The notes beneath the pieces were generated by a model. That model saw nothing but the letters and a program-made list of their open reading frames with translations, ran no database searches and had not been told where the DNA came from. DNA of 64,000 bases from Epilithonimonas sp. JDS (GTDB lineage: Bacteria; Bacteroidota; Bacteroidia; Flavobacteriales; Weeksellaceae), in contig NZ_JAJSAX010000001.1 of the NCBI RefSeq assembly GCF_021261315.1, forward strand, positions 1,116,001-1,180,000, written 5' to 3'. Made by a program: the position numbers and the translations under genes. Shown in pieces: positions 1 through 8,966 of the stretch. The number at the start of each line of letters is the position of its first letter. Position 1 is the first letter of the stretch.

Positions 1-2073
1 GAACACCGCAGAAACGCCATTGATTTCATCGAGGCGACGCGTTGGGTTCGAACCAATCTTCCTTATGCATCGGTTAGTGGTGGCGTTTCCAACGTTTCAT
101 TTTCTTTCCGAGGAAATGATTCTGTGCGTGAAGCGATGCATTCGGTTTTCCTTTACCACGCGATAAAAGCGGGAATGAATATGGGAATCGTAAACCCGAC
201 GATGTTGGAAGTGTATGACGAAATTCCTAAAGAACTTCTGGAATTGGTCGAGGACGTGATGCTCGATAGAAAAGACGACGCAACCGAAAGATTGTTGGAC
301 TATTCCGAAAGAGTAAAATCTACCAAAAAAGAAAAAGCCGAAGATTTGGCTTGGCGAGAAATGCCTTTGCAAGATAGAATCACGCATTCCTTAGTCAAAG
401 GACTTGACCGTTTCATTGAGGAAGATACTGAAGAAGCGAGATTGCAGGCAGAAAAACCACTTCACGTCATCGAAGTTAATCTAATGACAGGAATGGGCGT
501 TGTCGGCGACCTTTTCGGAAGTGGGAAAATGTTCTTGCCTCAAGTTGTAAAATCAGCGAGAGTAATGAAAAAAGCTGTCGCTTATCTTCAACCTTTTATC
601 GAAGCTGAAAAAGACGGAACTAGACCAGCGAACGGAAAAATCCTGATGGCAACAGTAAAAGGCGACGTTCACGACATTGGAAAAAATATTGTGAGTGTGG
701 TTTTGGGTTGCAACAATTACGACATCGTTGACCTCGGCGTGATGGTTCCTGCAGATAAAATTATTCAAACGGCGATTGATGAAAAAGTGGATATCATTGG
801 TCTAAGCGGATTGATTACTCCCAGTTTGGACGAGATGGTTCACCTCGCTTCAGAATTGGAAAGACGCAATCTAAGTTTCCCATTATTAATTGGAGGTGCA
901 ACGACTTCCAAAGCGCACACAGCTGTTAAAATCGCTCCGAAATATGCGAATACAGTTGTTCACGTGAATGATGCTTCCAGAGCTGTTGGCGTTGTGAGTT
1001 CCCTTTTAAATAAAGACAAATCCAGCGTTTATTCTTTGGAATTGAAAAAAGATTACGACGATTTCCGTGAGAAATTCCTGAATCGACAAGTTGATAAAGA
1101 ATATGTTACGATTGATGAAGCGAGAAAACAGAAATTCAAAATAGATTGGGAAAATGAAAATATTCATAAGCCAAATAAATTAGGAATCACCATTATCGAA
1201 GACCAAGATTTAAACGAATTGGTAGAATTTATCGACTGGTCACCGTTTTTCAGAAGCTGGCAATTGTTTGGGAAATTTCCTGATATTTTGACGGACAATG
1301 TGGTTGGCGAGCAAGCGACGATTTTGTTTAATGAAGCCAAAGCAATGCTTAAGAAAATCCTTCAAGAAAAAAGTTTCAAAGCCAAAGGTATTTTCGGAAT
1401 CTTCCCTGCAAATGCGACTGAACGCGATGATATTTTGGTCTATGATGACAATCAAAATGTGATTTCAACTTTCCGAACTTTGAGACAACAACATAAAAAA
1501 TCCGAGGGCAAAGAATATTTCGCTTTGTCAGATTTTATTGCGCCTGAAAATTCTGGAAAAAAAGATTATATCGGTGTTTTCTGTGTTTGTACAGGTTTTG
1601 GTGCGGATGAATTGGCGAAGGAATACGAAGATAAAATGGACGATTACAACGCGATTATGGTAAAAGCTTTGGCAGACCGTTTTGCAGAAGCGTTCGCAGA
1701 ATATCTTCACAAAAAAGTCAGAACAGAATATTGGGGTTACTCAGAAAATGAAACTTTGACCAATGACGATTTGATTAAAGAAAAATATTTGGGAATTCGT
1801 CCAGCTCCAGGTTATCCGGCTTGTCCCGACCATTTGGATAAATTGACGATTTGGGATTTGCTTAAAGTTGACGAGAAAATCGGAGTGACTTTAACCGAAA
1901 GTTTAGCAATGTGGCCAACCGCAGCTGTTTCTGGTTATTATTTTGGTAATGAAAAATCAAAATATTTCGGCGTTGGAAAGATTGATGAAGACCAATTGAA
2001 AGATTATGCCGACAGAAAAGATGTCGATTTGGAATATGCTAGAAAATGGCTGAGCCCGAATTTGGCTGATTAG
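1..2073 (+). CDS. metH: Methionine synthase, cobalamin-dependent (3' part)
   Basis: The gene is cut by the window start; frame 1 is open from base 1 and gives the last 690 residues. MetH transfers a methyl group from 5-methyltetrahydrofolate to homocysteine through cobalamin, in the cytoplasm. The first residues (ending [12 protein letters not shown]) are the end of the pterin-binding domain. The cap domain follows. The B12-binding Rossmann domain carries the cobalt-ligating DxHxxG motif ([13 protein letters not shown]). The C-terminal third is the S-adenosylmethionine-dependent reactivation domain ([12 protein letters not shown]). In many Bacteroidota the homocysteine-binding domain is a separate upstream gene, which cannot be checked here. 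metF follows after 37 bases, so the two probably share a transcript. Identity is very secure; only the 5' end is missing. Confidence 0.97.
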   Translation, partial: EHRRNAIDFIEATRWVRTNLPYASVSGGVSNVSFSFRGNDSVREAMHSVFLYHAIKAGMNMGIVNPTMLEVYDEIPKELLELVEDVMLDRKDDATERLLDYSERVKSTKKEKAEDLAWREMPLQDRITHSLVKGLDRFIEEDTEEARLQAEKPLHVIEVNLMTGMGVVGDLFGSGKMFLPQVVKSARVMKKAVAYLQPFIEAEKDGTRPANGKILMATVKGDVHDIGKNIVSVVLGCNNYDIVDLGVMVPADKIIQTAIDEKVDIIGLSGLITPSLDEMVHLASELERRNLSFPLLIGGATTSKAHTAVKIAPKYANTVVHVNDASRAVGVVSSLLNKDKSSVYSLELKKDYDDFREKFLNRQVDKEYVTIDEARKQKFKIDWENENIHKPNKLGITIIEDQDLNELVEFIDWSPFFRSWQLFGKFPDILTDNVVGEQATILFNEAKAMLKKILQEKSFKAKGIFGIFPANATERDDILVYDDNQNVISTFRTLRQQHKKSEGKEYFALSDFIAPENSGKKDYIGVFCVCTGFGADELAKEYEDKMDDYNAIMVKALADRFAEAFAEYLHKKVRTEYWGYSENETLTNDDLIKEKYLGIRPAPGYPACPDHLDKLTIWDLLKVDEKIGVTLTESLAMWPTAAVSGYYFGNEKSKYFGVGKIDEDQLKDYADRKDVDLEYARKWLSPNLAD

Positions 2074-2110
2074 ACTTTGAATTTTAAACCTTGAATTTTG
2101 AATTAAAATA

Positions 2111-3070
2111 ATGAAAATTACTGACCATATAAAAAACGCCAACGGAAAAACGCTTTTCTCTTTCGAAATTGTTCCTCCCCAAAAAGGCGTTGGAATTGCC
2201 GATTTATATAAAAACATTGACCCGTTGATGGAGTTCAATCCGCCTTTTATTGATGTAACAACGTCTCGCGAAGAGTACATTTTTCTTGAAAGAGGAAATG
2301 GTTTGATGGAGCGAAAAATCACAAGGATGCGTCCTGGAACTTTGGGAATCTGTTCGGCGATTCAGAATAAATATAATGTTGATACAGTTCCGCACGTGTT
2401 GTGCGGAGGATTTACAAAAGAAGAAACCGAATATCTTTTGGTGGATTGTATGTATTTGGGAATCAATAACATTGTGGCTTTGCGAGGCGATGCAATGAAA
2501 GGTGAAAAATATTTTGAGCAGTCAAAAGGTGGACACAAATATGCTTCGGATTTGGTTAAGCAAATTCACGATTTAGGAACCGGGAAGTACCTTCACGAGG
2601 AAATCGTCCAATGTGAGGAAAACAGCAGTTTCTGCATCGGCGTCGCAGGTTATCCGGAAAAACACATCGAAGCACCTTCTATGAATTATGACCTTCAAAT
2701 GTTGAAGAAAAAAGTGGAAGCTGGCGCAGATTATATCGTGACTCAAATGTTTTTTGATAACCAAAAATTCTTTGATTTCGTAAAACAAGCCAGAGAAATC
2801 GGGATTGATGTTCCAATCATTCCGGGCATCAAACCAATTGCAACCAAAGGTCATTTGCAAATGTTGCCACAAGTTTTCAAAATCGATTTGCCTGAGAATT
2901 TAATTTCTGAAGTTTTGAAATGCAAAACCAACAGTGATGTTCGCGAAGTCGGGATAGAGTGGGCCATCAACCAATGCAAAGAACTGTTGGATTTTGGCAT
3001 TCCGGTCTTGCATTTTTATTCGATGGGGAAAAGTGATAATATTTTGAAAATTGGAAGAGAAGTTTTCTAA
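2111..3070 (+). CDS. metF: Methylenetetrahydrofolate reductase
   Basis: 319 residues, close to the usual MetF length of about 300. The enzyme reduces 5,10-methylenetetrahydrofolate to 5-methyltetrahydrofolate with an FAD cofactor, making the methyl donor used by the MetH encoded just upstream. Typical MetF features are an N-terminal strand ending in FEIVPP, the segment NIVALRGD, and GADYIVTQMFFDN followed by PIIPGIKP on the TIM barrel. An insert near residues 150-180 with two cysteines (VQCEENSSFCIGVAGYPE) covers a variable region of the family. The ATG start is preceded only by an AT-rich spacer without a Shine-Dalgarno sequence. The gene ends at a strong palindromic terminator shared with the converging neighbour. 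Confidence 0.97.
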   Translation: MKITDHIKNANGKTLFSFEIVPPQKGVGIADLYKNIDPLMEFNPPFIDVTTSREEYIFLERGNGLMERKITRMRPGTLGICSAIQNKYNVDTVPHVLCGGFTKEETEYLLVDCMYLGINNIVALRGDAMKGEKYFEQSKGGHKYASDLVKQIHDLGTGKYLHEEIVQCEENSSFCIGVAGYPEKHIEAPSMNYDLQMLKKKVEAGADYIVTQMFFDNQKFFDFVKQAREIGIDVPIIPGIKPIATKGHLQMLPQVFKIDLPENLISEVLKCKTNSDVREVGIEWAINQCKELLDFGIPVLHFYSMGKSDNILKIGREVF

Positions 3071-3074
3071 AACT

Positions 3075-3104
3075 AAAAAGAGATGCAAATTTGCATCTCT
3101 TTTT
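3075..3104. terminator. Bidirectional terminator between metF and a converging gene
   Basis: A 30-base perfect palindrome centred on GATGCAAATTTGCATC, with A-runs on the left and T-runs on the right. It gives a stem followed by a U-tract on both strands. It lies between two convergent stop codons (metF at 3070, the minus gene at 3105). Confidence 0.85.
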
Positions 3105-3782
3105 TTATTTGTTAAGAAAAGTAACCAGTTTTACAAGGTCCAACTCTTCATTTAATTTTATCTTATTAGATTTTACGAAATCCTTTGCTGCGTCCTTTTT
3201 ATCAGCAGGCAAAGCATTGAACAAGTCATCTGCTTTCTTAGAAACTTTTACAACTCCTTCATCGGATTTTATAAAATAGATCGGTTTTTGAACTTCAAAT
3301 TTTGCGGGAATACCTGGAACTAAAGTATTTGGCGGTGGCGTTTCATCCTTGAATTTTGTAATAACTTTCTTTAAAAGTCTATTTTTACCTCCAACTACTT
3401 CAAAGAAATATCCAGAATATTCATTGTTAGTATTTACCAGCACTAATTTTTCTTTTGTAGTTTCAAATGTAAACTTTGGGTAAGCCTCTTCTTCAGGAAT
3501 TACATAAACATTTCCAGTCTTATTATCCAGAATCTCTACAGAATCTAAAAAAGGACTGTAACGAATAGGAATTGTTCCGGAAGTATCTCCTAATTTAGCA
3601 GGAATAAAATTAGGGTAATAATAAGGCGTTCCTTGGATGTCAGAATATTTTATTTTTTTTGGACCATTATTAATCTCGTCCATAGACTTTGTAAATTGAG
3701 CATTTCTTGCTAAATCAATTTGTTGAGCTTGTAAAAATATACCACTTAAAAATACACTTGCTGTAATAATTAATTTTTTCAT
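3105..3782 (-). CDS. Secreted protein of unknown function
   Basis: 225 residues with a clear signal peptide (MKKLIITASVFLSGIFLQAQ, cleavage probably after AQA/Q near residue 20), so the protein is exported to the periplasm or the surface. I do not recognise a family. The mature part is hydrophilic, with a proline-rich stretch (PPPNTLVPGIP) near residue 150 and a lysine-rich C-terminal helix region. No lipobox and no T9SS sorting domain is visible. The middle part (VYVIPEEEAYPKFTFETTKEKLVLVNTNNEYSGYF, described here by its position near residues 90-125) looks like beta strands. It is a single-gene unit read toward the shared terminator at 3075-3104. Confidence 0.75.
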   Translation of the reverse strand: MKKLIITASVFLSGIFLQAQQIDLARNAQFTKSMDEINNGPKKIKYSDIQGTPYYYPNFIPAKLGDTSGTIPIRYSPFLDSVEILDNKTGNVYVIPEEEAYPKFTFETTKEKLVLVNTNNEYSGYFFEVVGGKNRLLKKVITKFKDETPPPNTLVPGIPAKFEVQKPIYFIKSDEGVVKVSKKADDLFNALPADKKDAAKDFVKSNKIKLNEELDLVKLVTFLNK

Positions 3783-3904
3783 TTGTTATTAATTTTTGTA
3801 AAAATACAATGAATTTTAAATAAAAAAAAAGAATTCTTGATCGTTTAATAAAATTTTATGAGAATTAACAAATGTATTGAATTGCATAATCAATATTTTA
3901 ATCA

Positions 3905-3936
3905 TTGATAAGGTTTGAAGATTATGAGTATTTTTA
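3905..3936 (+). promoter_or_regulatory. Bacteroidota-type promoter of hutI
   Basis: TTG at 3905-3907, a 21-base spacer, then TATTTTTA at 3929-3936 (one mismatch to TAnnTTTG). Transcription would begin just downstream of 3936. This rules out the longest possible reading-frame start (TTG at 3905) and supports the ATG at 3953. Confidence 0.6.
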
Positions 3937-3952
3937 CAGCACAACTTTAATT

Positions 3953-5179
3953 ATGAAATTATCAGGACCATTCAAACAAATCGTCACGCTGAATCAGCTT
4001 CCATTAAAGGGAAAATTAAGTGACGAACAATTGGAAATCATTATTGATGGCGGAATTTTGACCGATAACGGAATTGTTATCGAAGTTGATAATTTCGAAG
4101 TTTTAAAACAAAAATATCCTGATTCAGAAATCGATTTGATTGAAAATGAACAGATTGCACTTCCTGCTTTTGTAGATGCGCACACACATATTTGTTTCGG
4201 CGGAAATCGCGCTAATGATTTTGCAATGCGAAATGCCGGAAAAACCTATCTCGAAATTGCCGAATCCGGCGGTGGAATTTGGAGTTCTGTGCAACACACC
4301 AGAAAAGCTTCTGAGGAAAATTTGATTGATGGAATCTTAGAACGCATCAATATTTTATTAAATCAAGGCATCACAACCATCGAGATTAAAAGTGGTTACG
4401 GACTGAATGTTGATGAGGAACTGAAAATGTTGCGCGCCATTAAAAAAGCTCAAACAAAAACCAAAGCCACCTTGATTCCGACTTGCCTCTCTGCTCATTT
4501 GAAGCCACGAGATTTCGAAGGTTCTTCCGAGGATTATCTTAATTATATTCTTAATGAAATTCTACCAAAAGTAAAAGAAGAAAACCTCGCAAACCGAGTT
4601 GATATTTTCATTGAAAAATCCGCTTTTCAGCCGGAAGAAAGTAAAAACTTGCTTTTGAAAGCTAAAGAATTAGGTTTTCAAATTACGGTTCACGCCGACC
4701 AATTCACTGCCGGTAGCTCAAGAATTGCGGTGGAAGTTGGCGCCAAATCTGCAGACCATTTAGAAGCAACTATCGATGAAGATATTGAGTTTCTTGCTAA
4801 TTCAGAAACTGTGGCTATTGCACTTCCAGGCGCAAGTTTAGGTTTAGGCGAACCATTTTCGCCAGCCAGAAAAATCCTCGACAAAGGCGGAATTCTAGCC
4901 ATCGCAACAGACTGGAATCCAGGTTCTGCGCCAATGGGAAATCTCGTAACTCAAGCTTCAATCCTAGCAACTTATCAGAAGTTGACTACTGCGGAGGTTT
5001 TGGCGGCGATAACTTTCCGTGCAGCTTACGCCTTGGATTTGGAAGACAGAGGAATCTTGGCAAAAGGAAAAAAAGCAGATTTTATCACTTACGAAACAGA
5101 TAATTTTCAAAATATTCTTTACAACCAAGGGAGTTTAAAACCTTCAAAAGTTTACATCAACGGAGAACAAATTTTATGA
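3953..5179 (+). CDS. hutI: Imidazolonepropionase
   Basis: 408 residues from the ATG at 3953. An in-frame TTG at 3905 was rejected because it lies in the promoter. HutI hydrolyses 4-imidazolone-5-propionate to N-formimino-glutamate in histidine degradation. It is an amidohydrolase-fold metal enzyme: DAHTHICFGG holds the first two metal histidines, TVHADQF carries a further histidine, SADHLE the next, and ATDWNPGSAP the metal aspartate. Other hut genes are not in the window, so the pathway must be encoded elsewhere or is partial. The stop overlaps the start of the following HAD gene by four bases (ATGA), which implies translational coupling. Confidence 0.95.
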   Translation: MKLSGPFKQIVTLNQLPLKGKLSDEQLEIIIDGGILTDNGIVIEVDNFEVLKQKYPDSEIDLIENEQIALPAFVDAHTHICFGGNRANDFAMRNAGKTYLEIAESGGGIWSSVQHTRKASEENLIDGILERINILLNQGITTIEIKSGYGLNVDEELKMLRAIKKAQTKTKATLIPTCLSAHLKPRDFEGSSEDYLNYILNEILPKVKEENLANRVDIFIEKSAFQPEESKNLLLKAKELGFQITVHADQFTAGSSRIAVEVGAKSADHLEATIDEDIEFLANSETVAIALPGASLGLGEPFSPARKILDKGGILAIATDWNPGSAPMGNLVTQASILATYQKLTTAEVLAAITFRAAYALDLEDRGILAKGKKADFITYETDNFQNILYNQGSLKPSKVYINGEQIL

Positions 5180-5799
5180 TAGAAGAAAGAGACAGTCTAA
5201 TTTTTGACCTGGACGGAACACTGTGGGATGCGTCGGAAACCGTTGTCAGAGCCTTTAATGACAGTATTTTGGAAATTGGTTTTGATATTAATTTGAATGC
5301 TTTGGACATCAGAAATTTTTCTGGGATGAAGATGGATGATATTTTTGCCCAGCATTTCAATTTTATTCCAAAGGAAAAACTTCAGAATTTTGAAACTATT
5401 TACAGCATTCGAGAGAAAAAATATCTGAATGAATCGGGCGGAAGATTGTTTCCCCAAGTCCGAGAAACTTTAGAAAAACTCAGCAAGACACATCGTCTTT
5501 TCATCGTCAGCAATTGTCTTTCGGGCTACATCGAGAGCTTTTTGGATTTTTACGACTTAAATCCGTATTTCGAGGATTTCGAATGTTTTGGAAATCGGGG
5601 TTTACCAAAAGATGAAAACATTCGGTTGATTGTCACAAGAAATGAACTTCAAAATCCGGTCTACATCGGCGATACGATTTGGGACAAAGAATCTTCTGAA
5701 AAAGCTGGCGTCGATTTTATTTATGCCGCTTATGGTTTTGGGAAAATAGAAAATGCTGAATATCAAATAGAAAACTTTGAAGATTTATTAACAACTTAA
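5176..5799 (+). CDS. HAD-family phosphatase (phosphoglycolate-phosphatase-like)
   Basis: 207 residues. The haloacid dehalogenase signature is complete. Motif I is FDLDGTLWD, with the nucleophile and acid/base aspartates near residues 10 and 12. A helical cap follows at about residues 20-85. Motif II is FIVSN, motif III is the lysine in GLPKDENI, and motif IV is YIGDTIWDKESSEKAGV. Such enzymes remove phosphate from small metabolites; the substrate cannot be read from the sequence. The start codon overlaps the hutI stop (ATGA), so the pair is one transcriptional unit, although a direct role in histidine breakdown is not known to me. An intergenic repeat element begins ten bases after the stop. 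Confidence 0.88.
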   Translation: MIEERDSLIFDLDGTLWDASETVVRAFNDSILEIGFDINLNALDIRNFSGMKMDDIFAQHFNFIPKEKLQNFETIYSIREKKYLNESGGRLFPQVRETLEKLSKTHRLFIVSNCLSGYIESFLDFYDLNPYFEDFECFGNRGLPKDENIRLIVTRNELQNPVYIGDTIWDKESSEKAGVDFIYAAYGFGKIENAEYQIENFEDLLTT

Positions 5800-5808
5800 T
5801 TATATTTG

Positions 5809-5966
5809 GGCAGCTTAATCCGCCTTCCGCTCCCAATCTTTTTTGCCCGACGATTTCACTTAAGTTGAAAATTAAGTCCAAGCAAAAAAGGATTTCCGCT
5901 CAAACCTAACGAAGTGGTTCATCGATTCAAAAAAATAAATAAAAATTTGAGATAAGTCGGGCTGCG
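5809..5966 (+). repeat. Dispersed intergenic element, copy 1 (158 bp)
   Basis: The element starts with GGCAGCT, three variable bases, then TCCGCCTTCC.CTCCC, and ends with AAGTCGGGCTGCG. The inside has an inverted repeat CTTTTTTGC (5838-5846 region) / GCAAAAAAG (5882-5890) and a nested ACTTAA/TTAAGT pair. A second copy with the same ends but a different interior lies in opposite orientation at 46533-46651. The two ends can also pair with each other (GCAGC with GCTGC). It lies between the HAD gene stop and the terminator at 5993. Confidence 0.75.
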
Positions 5967-5992
5967 ACAGATTCCACGTTTTCAATTCAATA

Positions 5993-6030
5993 AAAAAGCC
6001 TTATCAAAATCTGATAAGGCTTCATTTTTT
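5993..6030. terminator. Terminator between HAD gene and DUF2911 gene
   Basis: The stem AAGCCTTATC / GATAAGGCTT (5996-6005 with 6013-6022) has a 7-base loop. An A-run lies before it and T-rich sequence after it, so it can act on either strand. It lies 15 bases past the minus-strand stop at 6045. Confidence 0.85.
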
Positions 6031-6044
6031 ATAAATATCGGTGA

Positions 6045-6611
6045 TTACTTGAACTCAATCGGGAATTTAACTTGTGTATTGTCCCAACCAGCGTACAAAT
6101 CTGCGCCTGTTTTGGTCTGCACAAAAGTGATAGAGAAAAATTCAACGGGAGCAGTGGTTTTCTCAGCCGGAACATTGAATCTCACCACATCCTTGCTCTT
6201 GTCATAAGCGTACGCGCCCCATCTGTCAACATCAGAATTCAGAACGATGGTCCATTCTTTTTCGTTTGGAACAGCGAATAAACTGTAAGTTCCAGCCGGA
6301 ATATCTTTTCCATTGATTTTCACTGGCGTGTAGAATTTGATTTCGGTATTTTCATTCGCTCCCATTCTCCAGATTTCTCCATATTTCACAAGATTTCCGA
6401 AAACGACTCTGTTCTTTTTCTGAGGACGGGAATAGACTACTTTCACTTTCGGCGTTTCTGACTTTGAAGAAAGCACCTGAAGCGGATAATACGTTGCATC
6501 CATCGGACTTGCATCTGCCGGCAAATAATTTAGTTTTGTGGCATCCAATTTGGCTTGAGAGTAAGCGCTAACTCCGATTAATAATGAAGCGGCTAAGATT
6601 AAATTTTTCAT
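6045..6611 (-). CDS. DUF2911 domain protein, exported
   Basis: 188 residues with a signal peptide (MKNLILAASLLIGVSAYSQA, cleavage near residue 19-20). The mature part matches what I know of DUF2911 proteins: paired strands around KVVYSRPQKKNRVVFG, then GEIWRMGANENTEIKF, then GKDIPAGTYSLFAVP and EWTIVLN. These are small periplasmic or surface beta-rich proteins common in Bacteroidota, with no established biochemical role. It follows the methionine aminotransferase gene by only four bases on the same strand, so the two are probably cotranscribed. The DUF2911 call is confident; its function is unknown. Confidence 0.88.
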   Translation of the reverse strand: MKNLILAASLLIGVSAYSQAKLDATKLNYLPADASPMDATYYPLQVLSSKSETPKVKVVYSRPQKKNRVVFGNLVKYGEIWRMGANENTEIKFYTPVKINGKDIPAGTYSLFAVPNEKEWTIVLNSDVDRWGAYAYDKSKDVVRFNVPAEKTTAPVEFFSITFVQTKTGADLYAGWDNTQVKFPIEFK

Positions 6612-6615
6612 TTAT

Positions 6616-7770
6616 TTATTTTAATTTTATTAATTGTTCAATGGCTTTGTCCAGAGTTTCCTGTTTTTTGGCGAAACAAAATCGGATGACTTTCTCATCG
6701 GTTTTATCTTTGTAAAACGCTGAAAACGGAATTGTTGCAACTTTGTGTTCTTTCGTCAGCCAATAGCAAAAATCCTTGTCTTGCATATCAGAAATCGAAC
6801 CAAAATTGGCGGACAGAAAATAGGTGCCTTCACAATCCAACAATTCAAATGGTGTTTCTGACAAAGCACTTTTCAAATAATTTCTTTTCTCTTCGAAGAA
6901 TGTGGAGGTTTCAGAGAAATCCTGAATGTTTTGAAGATATTTTGCAATGGCAAATTGAGCAGGTGTATTTACGCAGAAAACATTGTATTGATGGACTTTT
7001 CGGAACTCATTCATTAATTCAGAAGGCGCCAGAATATAGCCAATTTTCCAACCAGTGATATGAAGCAGTTTTCCAAATGAGCCAACAACAAAAGTTCTTT
7101 CTTTCAGCTCAGAATATTTGGCTAATGTCAAATGAGATTTCCCGTCAAATGTGATGTTTTCATATACTTCATCGCTTAGAATAATGATGTTAGTGTCTTT
7201 TACAATCTTAATTAATTCCTCAATATCATTCTCTTTCAAGATTTTCCCGGAAGGATTATTGGGATTGTTGATGATAATCATTTTGGTCTTTGCGGAAACC
7301 AGATTTTTCACTTCATTCCAATTAATTTTGTAATCTGGATAAAGCATTTTTACCTTTTTCACAATTCCGCCATTCAGAATAATCGCAGGTTCGTAGCAAT
7401 CGTAGGCTGGTTCGAAAATAATCACTTCATCATCTTTTTCAACGAAAGTAGAAATAACGGTGAAAATTCCTTGCGTTGCGCCAGCTGTAATATTAATTTC
7501 AGCATCCGGATGATAATCAACCTGATATTGCGAACTGAACTTCCTCGAAATCTCTTCCCGAAGTTCCTTGATTCCAAACAACGGTGCATATTGATTGTAA
7601 CCTTCTTTCGCAAAATCACCCAAATATTTCAGAAGGTTTTCATCAGCTTGATAATCGGGAAATCCTTGCGAAAGATTGACGGCGTTTTCCTGTTGCGCCA
7701 ACAAAGACATTTCCGTGAAAATCGTGGTTTTCACGTCCGGAAGTTTGGATGTAGATAATCTTAAAGCCAT
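6616..7770 (-). CDS. Methionine aminotransferase (class I/II, PLP-dependent)
   Basis: 384 residues of fold-type I aminotransferase. It starts with the signature VNLSQGFPDYQADENL, has the substrate/PLP segment NQYAPLFGIKELREEI, the asparagine motif NNPNNPSGK, the aspartate/tyrosine pair in LSDEVYENI, and the PLP lysine in VVGSFGKLLHITGWKIGY. This pattern matches the YbdL/kynurenine-aminotransferase-like group, commonly annotated as methionine aminotransferase, which moves the amino group of methionine to a 2-oxo acid. The substrate is inferred from family. It forms a minus-strand unit with the DUF2911 gene four bases downstream. Confidence 0.9.
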   Translation of the reverse strand: MALRLSTSKLPDVKTTIFTEMSLLAQQENAVNLSQGFPDYQADENLLKYLGDFAKEGYNQYAPLFGIKELREEISRKFSSQYQVDYHPDAEINITAGATQGIFTVISTFVEKDDEVIIFEPAYDCYEPAIILNGGIVKKVKMLYPDYKINWNEVKNLVSAKTKMIIINNPNNPSGKILKENDIEELIKIVKDTNIIILSDEVYENITFDGKSHLTLAKYSELKERTFVVGSFGKLLHITGWKIGYILAPSELMNEFRKVHQYNVFCVNTPAQFAIAKYLQNIQDFSETSTFFEEKRNYLKSALSETPFELLDCEGTYFLSANFGSISDMQDKDFCYWLTKEHKVATIPFSAFYKDKTDEKVIRFCFAKKQETLDKAIEQLIKLK

Positions 7771-7832
7771 AACGATGGTAAAATTAAGTAATAATTGAGA
7801 AATTCTCTAACAATTTTTCTGATGTTTTCTCA

Positions 7833-7940
7833 ACCACAAAAGTCCAAAAGTTTTTTATCAATAATATTCAAAAGCTCACAAAAGAATATGGAAACTTTTT
7901 TGAACTTTTTCGCATAAATGTCTTTTGTGACTTTTGTGGT
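7833..7940. repeat. CACAAAAG inverted-repeat element
   Basis: ACCACAAAAGTC at 7833-7844 is repeated as its exact reverse complement at 7929-7940. The match continues inward with CAAAAG after a one-base gap. A further CACAAAAG lies inside at 7877-7884, and ACTTTTTTGAAC-like tracts fill the middle. The element occupies most of the spacer between the divergent aminotransferase and miaA genes, just upstream of the miaA promoter. Confidence 0.65.
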
Positions 7941-7966
7941 GACCGAAAAAAGTGATTCTCATTTCG

Positions 7967-7974
7967 TAAATTTG
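7967..7974 (+). promoter_or_regulatory. -7 promoter element of miaA
   Basis: TAAATTTG is an exact match to TAnnTTTG. It ends 13 bases before the TTG start codon of miaA, so the mRNA leader would be only a few bases long. No well-spaced -33 TTG is visible. Confidence 0.5.
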
Positions 7975-7987
7975 CAAAAATATTTTT

Positions 7988-8899
7988 TTGAAACGTCTTA
8001 TCTCCATCGTCGGAACTACAGGAATCGGAAAAACCAGATTGGCCATCGATTTGGCAAATTATCTCGGTACAGAAATTATTTCCTGCGATTCCCGTCAGTT
8101 TTATCGTGAGATGAAAATCGGAACTGCAATGCCGACGGAATCTGAATTGGCCGAGGCAAAACATCATTTTGTCGGGAACCTCAGCATTGATGATTATTAT
8201 TCCATTGGTTTGTACGAGCACGAAGCGATTGAAAAGTTGGATGAGATTTTCGCCGAAAAAGATATCGCCATAATGGTTGGCGGAAGCGGAATGTACGAAA
8301 AAGCGGTTGTGGAAGGATTGAACGATTTACCAGAAGCTGACGACGAAAATCAGAAAAAACTAATTGATATTTTTGAAAATCAGGGAATTGAACCTTTACA
8401 AAAATTATTATCAGAACTCGACCCGGAATATTTATCGGTTGTTGATAAAGACAATTCAAGGCGTTTGTTACGAGCAATTGACATCATTTGGCAAACGGGA
8501 AAAACCTACACCGAAAATCTTAGTTTACCAAAACCTCAGCGTCATTTTGAGACATTTAGAATTGGAATTGAAGCACCAAGAGAAGTAATTTATGAAAGAA
8601 TCAATCGGCGCGTCGATATAATGATGGAAAATGGTTTGTTGGAAGAAGCCAAAGGATTGATTGCTGACAGAGATAAAGTCGCACTTCAAACGGTTGGTTA
8701 TTCAGAGTTGTTCAAATATTTTGATGGCGAATGGGATTTGGATTTCGCCGTTTCTGAAATCAAGAAGAATTCCCGTCGATACGCCAAACGCCAAATGACG
8801 TGGAACCGAAAATTGGGAAATGTGAATTGGGTGAATTATGATAATTCTGTGGAAGAAGCATTATATTTGCTGAGGAAATTAAGTGATTCAGAGATTTAG
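7988..8899 (+). CDS. miaA: tRNA dimethylallyltransferase
   Basis: 303 residues. MiaA transfers a dimethylallyl group to N6 of A37 in tRNAs that read codons starting with U. The P-loop GTTGIGKT spans residues 9-16, the catalytic aspartate lies in SCDSRQFYREM near residue 37, and MVGGSGMY and SRRLLRAIDI follow. The C-terminal part holds QTVGYSELFKY and KRQMTWNRKL. The start is a TTG; no ATG lies between the promoter element at 7967-7974 and the P-loop. The length agrees with the family (about 300). It is read alone, with the redoxin gene 67 bases downstream on the same strand. Confidence 0.95.
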   Translation: MKRLISIVGTTGIGKTRLAIDLANYLGTEIISCDSRQFYREMKIGTAMPTESELAEAKHHFVGNLSIDDYYSIGLYEHEAIEKLDEIFAEKDIAIMVGGSGMYEKAVVEGLNDLPEADDENQKKLIDIFENQGIEPLQKLLSELDPEYLSVVDKDNSRRLLRAIDIIWQTGKTYTENLSLPKPQRHFETFRIGIEAPREVIYERINRRVDIMMENGLLEEAKGLIADRDKVALQTVGYSELFKYFDGEWDLDFAVSEIKKNSRRYAKRQMTWNRKLGNVNWVNYDNSVEEALYLLRKLSDSEI

Positions 8900-8966
8900 G
8901 AATAGTTAAATTATTAAAAATCTAATTTCTTAATCTCAAAATGTTTTAATCTTTTAATCAAAATTT

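Noticed and set aside
3905-3952. Longer hutI start at TTG 3905
   Set aside because: The TTG is the -33 box of a promoter with a well-placed -7 element at 3929-3936, and the family begins at the ATG at 3953.
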